8,108 bases of DNA from an uncultured Flammeovirgaceae bacterium (GTDB lineage Bacteria; Bacteroidota; Bacteroidia; Cytophagales; Cyclobacteriaceae), in the NCBI GenBank assembly GCA_946480685.1, contig CAMLLI010000154.1, positions 1-8,108 on the forward strand. The letters run 5' to 3'. Below the pieces are notes generated by a model. That model searched no databases and was not told the origin of the DNA. It was given only the letters and a program-made list of their open reading frames with translations. Positions 1-5,786 of this stretch are shown in pieces. Within the stretch, counting starts at the first letter, position 1; every line of letters starts with the position of its first letter. The translations under genes were made by a program, and so were the position numbers.

Positions 1-1154
1 TCATATTTACCACCCAACGGATACAAACCGGCAACTGTTTGGGAAGAACCTTGTCCATAACCTTCGTTCGGATCTATATTTACCGAGAACGCAAATACGG
101 ATACCATACCGGTGCCTTGCAAGGCGGGTACTTTAACAACAAATTCATCTGTGTTCGGATCTATATATCCATAGCAGTATGAGCATGGATTTTCAGGTGA
201 ACTGGATTGGCTCACCTCTCCTATCTGGTTATAGAAATAGTATGGTATACGCGGATCCGTTACGTCAATCTTTCCGCCATAGTCAGGATGGTTGAATGTG
301 TTAAGATTCGCCAACACCTCGTAGAAGTAAGGACTGATATAGTAGTTCGCTGTGCCGGGTGCCCACTCTTGTACATAGCCGGGGTTACGATTATCAGGAC
401 CTACACTGGTACCATACTCCATCTCGAAGTCTTCGTCTTCACTGCTGATGAAGTTATCTTCCGTGATCAACGCATTTACTTCAGCGGATACGTCATCCAC
501 CAGTCTGATCTGGTTATACAGTTTAAGTTTTAGCGAGTTGATAAACTTGATCCAGAGATCGGTATCACCACCATAGAATAGGTCTTCATCGCCAACTTCA
601 AATATAGACTCCTTCTCCAGGTTGGCTTTTGCTTCATCCAGCAGCGTAAACAACTGCGGGTATATATCTTCGCCCAGATCATATTTAGGCAAAAGATTCT
701 GAGGAGCCTGGTGTGCTTCTGAGAAAGGAACATCACCCCACAAATCAACCATAATGCTATAGGTATAGGCTTTCATAGCCTGCGCCATGCCGAGGTAAGG
801 CCATGCCTCCAGCTCGGTTGCCTTCTGAATGATACTCTCGTTATCGGCAAGCGCACGCGTATAGAGTACGAGCCACGGTGATTGCACTCCGCCATCAGTG
901 CCCTGCACACCATAGTCATTCTGATTACTGCGCTGCACAATCTGGTGCATATAGGTGCTTGTTATCTGCGAAAGCCCCGCAGTACTTGTACCCAGTGAAC
1001 CTGCCATATCAAGCTGCACGGAAGGCAACAGTAATTCGAGCGATACATCAAGCGGGTTGCTGGGATCATCGTTTATATCGAGGAAATCTTTTTCGCAGCT
1101 CAGCAATGTGAGACAGGCGAAGGCAGCTATTATTTTATGAAATCTGAAACTCAT
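1..1154 (-). CDS. SusD/RagB-like nutrient-binding outer-membrane lipoprotein, C-terminus cut by window edge
   Basis: Reading from ATG at 1154-1152 gives 384 uninterrupted codons running off the window, so the C-terminus is missing; relatives are roughly 480-550 aa. The protein starts MSFRFHKIIAAFACLTLLSC, a lipoprotein signal peptide with lipobox LLSC and lipidated Cys20. After it comes EKDFLDINDDPSNP, the usual SusD mature start; Lys-Asp just after the cysteine suits surface export in Bacteroidota. The segment AWPYLGMAQAMKAYTYSIMV followed by DLWGDVPFSEA is the helical TPR-type core with the hallmark 'D-x-W-G-D-V-P' motif. The DINDDP opening and LLLPSVQ suggest the SusD-like_2 subgroup (moderate confidence). 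Known role: a surface lid that binds the substrate and sits on its SusC partner. The start lies 18 bp after the susC stop, so the two genes are co-transcribed. Oddities: a CSYC pair at residues 324-327 and a repeated 'IDPN' stretch near the window edge. The substrate is unknown. Confidence 0.93.
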   Translation of the reverse strand, partial: MSFRFHKIIAAFACLTLLSCEKDFLDINDDPSNPLDVSLELLLPSVQLDMAGSLGTSTAGLSQITSTYMHQIVQRSNQNDYGVQGTDGGVQSPWLVLYTRALADNESIIQKATELEAWPYLGMAQAMKAYTYSIMVDLWGDVPFSEAHQAPQNLLPKYDLGEDIYPQLFTLLDEAKANLEKESIFEVGDEDLFYGGDTDLWIKFINSLKLKLYNQIRLVDDVSAEVNALITEDNFISSEDEDFEMEYGTSVGPDNRNPGYVQEWAPGTANYYISPYFYEVLANLNTFNHPDYGGKIDVTDPRIPYYFYNQIGEVSQSSSPENPCSYCYGYIDPNTDEFVVKVPALQGTGMVSVFAFSVNIDPNEGYGQGSSQTVAGLYPLGGKY

Positions 1155-1172
1155 AAGATTGCTTGTTAGTGA

Positions 1173-4100
1173 TTAAAAAGTAGCGCGCAGTGTTACAGCA
1201 AATCGTCTTGCTGAAGGAGTCGTGCTATATTCTATACCCTGTACATTGCGGGCACCGAACTGGTTTGTCTCCGGATCGTAGTTCAGATCTTTCGGCATGT
1301 GCGGTGAGTAGTTCCACAGGTTGCGGCCGGTTACGCCAATGCTTACAGCACCAAATGGTGTGCGTTGCAGCAGTGACTTCGGAAATGCATAGGTAACGGA
1401 TGCTTCGCGTAGCCTGTACGTTGTAGCATCAAACACCGACCACTCATCGGCTGCGTTTACCGCGAAGGTCTCACCAAAGTATAGCGAGTTCGTTTCGATC
1501 ATGGTCTGATTCGGAATTTTATTACCGGCATCGTCCAGGTAAGGCTGGAATGTTTCCGGGTTACCGTATACGCCTTTGAGGATGGCATTACCTTCACGAT
1601 CGGCCTGATACGCCAATACACCTCGGCCTAATATAGAGTTAGCTGTGGTTGAGAATAAATCGCCACCCTGCCGCAGATCCCACAGTGCAGATATAGTCAA
1701 TCCTTTAAACGTTATGGTATTGGTTATACCGAGAATGAAATCAGGATTCGGATTACCGATCAGCTCCGGACTCAGCTTGCGTATATACTGTCCGTTGGAT
1801 GGGTCGATCAGAAGATTACCTTCATCATCGCGAACATCTACCGTACCCAGTAACTGTCCATATTGTTCACCTGGTCTGTGTACGGAAATTACGGAACCTG
1901 TAAATCCGGAACCGAATTGTATTTCGCTTACACCTTCACGCAGTTCGAGAATTTCATTTCGGTTACGGGTAAATGAACCGAGTATAGTCCACGATAAGCC
2001 GTTGCTCAACTGTACCGGTGTTACCGATACACCCACTTCTATACCTTTGTTCGTTACGGTACCAAAGTTTGTAAGCTGCGACTGGAATCCGGTTTCTTCC
2101 GGCAGTGATATCTGCGCAATCTGGTCGCTCGATTTTTTATCATAGTAGGTGAAGTTTATACCGATACGATCGCTCCACAGGTTAATATCAAAACCAGCTT
2201 CCACTTCGCGTGTTCTTTCCGGCTTCAGGTTCGGGTCAGCCAGCACAGCACTTTGTCCGGCAGTAGGTATAGTAGCACCGCCCGCAGGCGTAAATGGTCT
2301 GCCTGCTGCATTGCCGGTAACATTATCATAGTCGTTAACTATATATACGGTGTTGAGCAGGTATGGATCCGTATCGTTACCTACGTTGGCCCAGCCTCCG
2401 CGTATCTTTATACTGTTGATAAGACCGGGCTGCATACCCAACGCTTCATTGAGTATAATAGAAGCATTGGCTGCAGGATAGAAGAAGCTTCTGTTTTGTA
2501 CCGGCAACGTTGAAGACCAATCGTTACGACCGGTCAACGTAAGGAATGCCCAGTCTTTATAGCCTAAACTTACATCACCATAAAAACCATATAGTCTTCT
2601 GCGCGAATAACTTCCTCCGTTCGGTGTAACATCATTTGTGTTATCTATATCATCGATATTGAATACAACATAGCCTACACCGTTTACAGATTGCGTCTGG
2701 CTGGTGCGTTGGTTTACGTTCCATCCTACGAGAGCACGTATATTCAGATTCTCACTTATATCTTTCGTAGCCGTAGCAATCAGATCGGAGTTTATCTCAT
2801 CGTGTGTTACGTTCAATTCAGTAATGGTACCCAGCGGACTACCTGCACCGTTCGGACGTTGAAACTCTACCTGGCGTTGTGAGAATGCATTCATACCGAT
2901 GCGATACGATACGTTCAACCAGTCAAGTATATCATACGATGCATTTACGGAGGCTACATACCGATCAACCTTTCCGCGTATACCGGTATTTTTTACGGAC
3001 CAATACGGGTTGTTCACCTGGTCTCTTCCTACCATGAACTCACTTCCGTTATCAACCGGGTTCTGATACGGCTGTCCCTGCACATCCCAGTTACGACCGA
3101 AATATAGTGTGCGCGCAAAAGCTGAAGGGTCACCAGATGTAGCGCTCGGTGCACCACTCAACACACCATCCTGCAACGAACGTGTATAGGCGAGGTTCGC
3201 ACCAACGATGAGACCGTTTGCCAATGTAGTTTTACCTCCAAGACTGATATTGTGGCGAAGGAATTCTGTTTCAGGAACAAAACCTTTTTGATTGAGTTGT
3301 GATAATGTTACAGATATAGCAGACTTCTCATTACCACCCGATATAGAGATTGAGTTTTCAAAGATACGACCTGTCTCAAAGAAATCTTTTACGTTGTTCG
3401 GGTATGCGCGGTAAGGAACTTTTACACCATCATAGTTACTCATGCCGTTTCGGCCGGCATACCAGTGCGGTATAGAATCCAGCGTAGCATATGGACGCGT
3501 ACCGATGAACGGAGCTCCCCACGATCCGTTGGCCTGCGCATACGAAAAGTTAGAACCTGTGCCATATGTATTCTGGAAGTTCGGCAGGTTGGCGATTTTC
3601 TCGATGCCGTATGTTCCGCTATACGTGATCTCCAGTCCTTTTTTACTGGCAGTAGCAGAACCTGATTTTGTTGTAATAACGATCACACCATTTGCAGCGC
3701 GTGCACCATACAATGCAGCGGCTGTAGCACCTTTCAGAATGGATATAGACTTTATATCATTCGGATCAAGATCGGATATACGACTGGAGAACGCACCACC
3801 CGAGGTAAGACCACCGGTGTTAGTGTTTGTTCCTTCCGTAGTAACATAATCGTTGTTATAGGGTATACCATCCACCACAAACAACGGCTGGTTACTGTTC
3901 AGCATCGAAGAGTTACCGCGTATGGTGATGCGGGTAGAACTTCCGGGAGCACCGCTGGAAGATATAATATTTACCCCCGGCACTTTTCCGGTAAGGGCGC
4001 GTAACGGATCAGGCTCTGATACCTGTTGCACTTTGTTACCGCCTACTGTCTCAACCGAATAGCCGAGTGCTTTTTTCTCGCGCTCTATACCGACAGCTGT

Positions 4101-4421
4101 TACAATTACTTCACCGAGTTGCGTAATGTCCTGCGACATTTGCAGATCAACCGTGGTGCGTTCTCCGATCTCTACTTCCTGGGTTATTAATCCGATGAAC
4201 GAAAAAATCAAAGTACCACCAGATGCCGGTGCGCGCAGGGTATAGTTTCCTTCCACATCGGTTACTGTACCCGTGGTCGTGCCTTTCACCACCACATTTA
4301 CTCCGGGCAGGGATGTCCCGTCTTCCTTCGCTGTTACCTTACCGGTAACGGTTCGCTCTTGTGCCCATGCAACAGTTATATGCAAGAGGCAAAAGCAGCA
4401 TGCTAGTAAAATCTTCCTCAT
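1173..4421 (-). CDS. SusC/RagA-family TonB-dependent outer-membrane transporter
   Basis: A complete 1082-aa protein. I chose ATG 4421 because it begins a clean signal peptide, MRKILLACCFCLLHITVAWA, cleaved before QE. The frame stays open upstream to a GTG at 4454, but that would add 11 non-signal residues. Residues 23-98 form a carboxypeptidase-D-like beta-sandwich (PGVNVVVKGT, GNYTL). Residues 102-112 (LGEVIVTAVGI) are the Ton-box region. The plug spans about 113-254 and has the SusC signatures LFVVDGIPYNN (180-190) and LKGATAAALYGARAANG, ending VIVITTKSG. The rest is the 22-strand-type barrel, ending in RRFAVTLRATF with the terminal Phe used for BAM insertion. Family role: TonB/ExbBD-driven import across the outer membrane of ligands captured by SusD, which is encoded 18 bp downstream. 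Length is normal for the family and I see no frameshift. Regulation is probably from the 732-bp upstream gap. Glycan, peptide or another ligand are all possible. Confidence 0.96.
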   Translation of the reverse strand: MRKILLACCFCLLHITVAWAQERTVTGKVTAKEDGTSLPGVNVVVKGTTTGTVTDVEGNYTLRAPASGGTLIFSFIGLITQEVEIGERTTVDLQMSQDITQLGEVIVTAVGIEREKKALGYSVETVGGNKVQQVSEPDPLRALTGKVPGVNIISSSGAPGSSTRITIRGNSSMLNSNQPLFVVDGIPYNNDYVTTEGTNTNTGGLTSGGAFSSRISDLDPNDIKSISILKGATAAALYGARAANGVIVITTKSGSATASKKGLEITYSGTYGIEKIANLPNFQNTYGTGSNFSYAQANGSWGAPFIGTRPYATLDSIPHWYAGRNGMSNYDGVKVPYRAYPNNVKDFFETGRIFENSISISGGNEKSAISVTLSQLNQKGFVPETEFLRHNISLGGKTTLANGLIVGANLAYTRSLQDGVLSGAPSATSGDPSAFARTLYFGRNWDVQGQPYQNPVDNGSEFMVGRDQVNNPYWSVKNTGIRGKVDRYVASVNASYDILDWLNVSYRIGMNAFSQRQVEFQRPNGAGSPLGTITELNVTHDEINSDLIATATKDISENLNIRALVGWNVNQRTSQTQSVNGVGYVVFNIDDIDNTNDVTPNGGSYSRRRLYGFYGDVSLGYKDWAFLTLTGRNDWSSTLPVQNRSFFYPAANASIILNEALGMQPGLINSIKIRGGWANVGNDTDPYLLNTVYIVNDYDNVTGNAAGRPFTPAGGATIPTAGQSAVLADPNLKPERTREVEAGFDINLWSDRIGINFTYYDKKSSDQIAQISLPEETGFQSQLTNFGTVTNKGIEVGVSVTPVQLSNGLSWTILGSFTRNRNEILELREGVSEIQFGSGFTGSVISVHRPGEQYGQLLGTVDVRDDEGNLLIDPSNGQYIRKLSPELIGNPNPDFILGITNTITFKGLTISALWDLRQGGDLFSTTANSILGRGVLAYQADREGNAILKGVYGNPETFQPYLDDAGNKIPNQTMIETNSLYFGETFAVNAADEWSVFDATTYRLREASVTYAFPKSLLQRTPFGAVSIGVTGRNLWNYSPHMPKDLNYDPETNQFGARNVQGIEYSTTPSARRFAVTLRATF

Positions 4422-4427
4422 ACAAGT
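4413..4427 (-). repeat. 15-bp inverted repeat, copy 1, spanning the susC start codon
   Basis: The minus strand reads ACTTGTATGAGGAAG, where the ATG is the susC start and AGG AAG encode Arg2-Lys3. The same 15 bases occur on the plus strand at 4964-4978. The match stops exactly at both ends, apart from a possible ATT continuation after a one-base bulge. Confidence 0.9.
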
Positions 4428-4457
4428 TGGGTTTGTTATGTAAATCAACTCCACCCC

Positions 4458-4477
4458 CCAAGCCGCAATGCGGTTGG
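4458..4477 (-). promoter_or_regulatory. Imperfect inverted repeat / hairpin in the susC leader
   Basis: On the minus strand this reads CCAACCGCATTGCGGCTTGG. CCAACCG pairs with CGG-TTGG when one C is bulged, leaving a loop of about five bases. It lies 36-56 nt upstream of the chosen susC start, followed by a run of six G (TTGGGGGG), an unusually GC-rich patch in an AT-rich leader. It could be an RNA hairpin in the 5' untranslated region or a DNA dyad for a regulator. Its role is not known. Confidence 0.35.
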
Positions 4478-4525
4478 CAGCGATGTTATACCAAAACTCA
4501 CAAAAGGAAATGCGAAATAAATGAC

Positions 4526-4553
4526 TACCGAGTCGGTATATTGGATATCAATA
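4526..4553. promoter_or_regulatory. Two abutting dyads upstream of susC, candidate operator
   Basis: TACCGAGTCGGTA (4526-4538) is a perfect 13-bp odd palindrome with 6-bp arms. TATTGGATATCAATA (4539-4553) follows with no gap and has 5-bp arms TATTG/CAATA. The pair sits about 105-132 bp upstream of the susC start. LuxR/NarL-type regulators bind short dyads as dimers, so the neighbouring regulator is a possible ligand. This is inference from position and symmetry only. The 9-mer TATACCGAC recurs inverted at 4685-4693, which is weak support because a 9-mer repeat can arise by chance here. Confidence 0.25.
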
Positions 4554-4884
4554 AATAACGTATGGAGGGTTATATTTTACTACGAGTGGCCTGACCAGGA
4601 GATTGAAGGTAAATTCACCATGCATACTATATATAGCCTCACCGCCAGCGTAACGTTTGAGACATTACACCAGCAACATATTGGTATACCGACATTAAAA
4701 TATGATTAGATGTTTTGCTTCCACAAGAGTTTTGATGGTGTCTCAATTTTCAGAGTATATATACAAACGCTTGTGAGTATAAAACCATATTCATTACTGG
4801 CTATAGACGAATGAGACAGTTGTGCGTGTAGCCCAGGGGATATATTTCTACAAATGAAAATCAACAGAAACCATGAATGGATAG

Positions 4885-4913
4885 AAATAAAAAAGCCCCT
4901 CCGTCTGAGGGGC
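4885..4913 (-). terminator. Strong intrinsic terminator, minus strand
   Basis: GCCCCTC (4895-4901) pairs perfectly with GAGGGGC (4907-4913) around a 5-nt loop. In the minus direction the stem is followed at once by six T, then ATTTC, a textbook rho-independent terminator. In the plus direction the next bases are AAATCC, so it should not work that way. It lies 240 bp beyond the regulator stop and after an earlier terminator, so it most likely ends a separate short transcript. Confidence 0.8.
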
Positions 4914-4923
4914 AAATCCTTCT

Positions 4924-4962
4924 GAAATTTTTTTCATTAACCTAAACTTATGAAGAAATTTC
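4924..4962. other. Two-part stem-loop with a 12-nt loop resembling a SusC leader
   Basis: GAAATTT (4924-4930) pairs with AAATTTC (4956-4962). After a small internal loop, TTCAT (4933-4937) pairs with ATGAA (4950-4954), enclosing the loop TAACCTAAACTT (4938-4949). On the plus strand the inner stem holds an ATG that begins the mini-ORF MKKFLLV-stop (4950-4973), a typical SusC signal-peptide start that ends after seven codons. On the minus strand the loop becomes AAGTTTAGGTTA, antisense to a SusC-type leader just before its ATG. The stems are A/T-rich, so stability is modest. Confidence 0.45.
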
Positions 4963-4963
4963 T

Positions 4964-4978
4964 ACTTGTATGAGGAAG
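4964..4978 (+). repeat. 15-bp inverted repeat, copy 2, in the intergenic region
   Basis: The plus strand reads ACTTGTATGAGGAAG, identical to the minus-strand susC start at 4427-4413, 550 bp away. It directly follows the stem-loop at 4924-4962. An RNA made from the minus strand here could form 15 uninterrupted base pairs with the susC mRNA. Confidence 0.9.
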
Positions 4979-5064
4979 GATTGTGTCGTAAAGTTTCAAT
5001 GTTGTAAGTTAAATTCTATCACCCAATACGGTTGATTTTATAATATGTTTCACTCACAACAATA

Positions 5065-5100
5065 GAAAAGTCCGGTAATTTTTATTTCACCGGACTTCTC
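5065..5100 (-). terminator. Intrinsic terminator of the sensor-regulator operon
   Basis: AAGTCCGGT (5068-5076) pairs perfectly with ACCGGACTT (5089-5097) around a 12-nt loop, and the stem extends by two more pairs past one mismatch. It begins 53 bp beyond the regulator stop codon. In the minus direction the stem ends in CTTTTCTATT, a moderate U tract. It should separate the regulator transcript from what follows toward susC, perhaps with some read-through. Confidence 0.7.
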
Positions 5101-5153
5101 AGGATGCAGTGTTATGCATTTACTATTAAAAATGTGTGCCGTGTCGGTTAACG

Positions 5154-5786
5154 CTAGATTAATTTTTCGAGATTCGCTTTCGCGATAGCTTCTGATTTAC
5201 TGTTAACCTGCAACTTCGAGTAAATATTTTTAATGTGCGTCTTCGCGGTTTCCTTGGAGATAAACAACTCTTCTGAAATCTGCGTATAGGTTTTACCTTC
5301 TGAAATTAGTTGTAGAATTTCAGTCTCGCGCTTCGTGAGCGGTGAGTTGGGGTTGACATGAAAGTTGTCGATAACCATGCGTGCTATACGGCTACTCATA
5401 GGTGCGCCTCCTTTTACTATTTCTTCCAATGCTGCAAGCAACTCCATGTAGTTGGCACTCTTCGTTATATACCCGGATGCTCCGGCTTTGAGTGCTTCGA
5501 ATACAAGCTCGCTATCTTCATAAACGGTAACCATCACGATATCGGTATGCGGACTCTTGTCTTTTATCACCTTCGTACCTTGTATACCGTTCATGCCGGG
5601 CAACTCGATGTCCATCAACACAATCTCAGGCTTATCGCGATTCAGGTTGTCGATGGCTTCTTCGCAGCTTCCATAGGCATTTACCACCATGAACTTCTGC
5701 GAGCTGTTTACGATCAGATTAAAACTGTTGCGTATCTCCTGATCGTCTTCCACGATCATAACGCGCTTCTTAAAGGGCAAGGCCAT
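5154..5786 (-). CDS. NarL/LuxR-type two-component response regulator
   Basis: A 210-aa cytoplasmic DNA-binding regulator of usual length. Residues 7-125 are a receiver domain: acidic pocket Asp14/Asp15 (MIVEDDQE), phospho-acceptor Asp59 (VLMDIELPGMNG), switch Thr87, Tyr106 and Lys109 (GYITKSA) are all present, so it should be phosphorylatable. Residues about 147-208 are a LuxR/GerE helix-turn-helix (LTKRETEILQLISEGKTYTQ, then ISKETAKTHIKNIYSKLQVN). I chose ATG 5786 because it puts the normal few residues before the first strand. A second ATG at Met10 falls inside that strand. The start overlaps the kinase gene by 17 bp, pointing to coupled translation and a cognate pair. The nearest downstream genes on the same strand are susC and susD, so they are the natural candidate targets, but the binding site is not proven. 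A terminator follows at 5065-5100. Confidence 0.96.
   Translation of the reverse strand: MALPFKKRVMIVEDDQEIRNSFNLIVNSSQKFMVVNAYGSCEEAIDNLNRDKPEIVLMDIELPGMNGIQGTKVIKDKSPHTDIVMVTVYEDSELVFEALKAGASGYITKSANYMELLAALEEIVKGGAPMSSRIARMVIDNFHVNPNSPLTKRETEILQLISEGKTYTQISEELFISKETAKTHIKNIYSKLQVNSKSEAIAKANLEKLI

Larger units (their letters stand above)
4885..4990 (-). ncRNA. Candidate antisense-type small RNA with complementarity to the susC start
   Basis: This is a proposal, not a recognised family; the 5' end is a guess. Read on the minus strand, it has a 5' single-stranded segment containing CTTCCTCATACAAGT, the exact complement of the susC mRNA around its start codon (ACTTGTATGAGGAAG). Next comes a stem-loop (4924-4962) and last a GC-rich terminator hairpin with a T tail (4885-4913). 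A free seed, a stem-loop and a terminator are the usual build of a base-pairing bacterial sRNA. Small RNAs that repress susC-type genes are known in Bacteroides, where described cases are antisense at the locus; this one would lie on the same strand, upstream of its target. It could also be the processed 3' end of the regulator mRNA. No clear promoter is visible. The competing reading is a relic of a susC leader on the plus strand. Confidence 0.35.
4422..5153. other. 732-bp gene-free regulatory region between the two-component genes and susC
   Basis: No credible protein gene lies here. Open frames on both strands are under 70 codons, lack family resemblance and run through hairpins. From the regulator side it holds a terminator just after the regulator gene (5065-5100), then a structured stretch with a stem-loop (4924-4962) and a second, perfect terminator (4895-4913). 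About 330 bp of AT-rich sequence follow (roughly 4555-4890) with only short palindromes, such as CTATATATAG at 4627-4636 and GGTATACC at 4683-4690. Last come two abutting dyads (4526-4553) and a leader hairpin (4458-4477) before susC. I found no exact match to the Bacteroidota -33 TTTG / -7 TAnnTTTG promoter on the minus strand, so the susC promoter is not located. The unusual length suggests dense regulation; that is inference. Confidence 0.7.

Noticed and set aside
530..748. 72-codon minus-strand open frame inside the SusD-like gene
   Set aside because: It is out of frame with the clearly SusD-like reading from 1154, which is uninterrupted through this region.
1173..4454. Longer susC reading from a GTG at 4454
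   Set aside because: It adds 11 residues (VELIYITNPTC) ahead of a complete signal peptide that begins at the ATG at 4421.
4521..4709. 62-codon plus-strand open frame in the gap
   Set aside because: No family resemblance; it crosses the palindromes and has no supporting start context.
4706..4915. 69-codon minus-strand open frame in the gap
   Set aside because: It begins inside the terminator stem at 4907-4913, so it would not normally be transcribed from upstream.
4848..4938. Short minus-strand frame beginning MKKISEGFAPQTEG
   Set aside because: It reads straight through the terminator and its T tail; the MKK start is a by-product of the poly-A stretch.
5037..5062. Possible promoter TTGTTG ... 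TATAAA for the candidate small RNA
   Set aside because: The 14-bp spacing is too short for a sigma-70 promoter and there is no TAnnTTTG box, so I do not annotate it.
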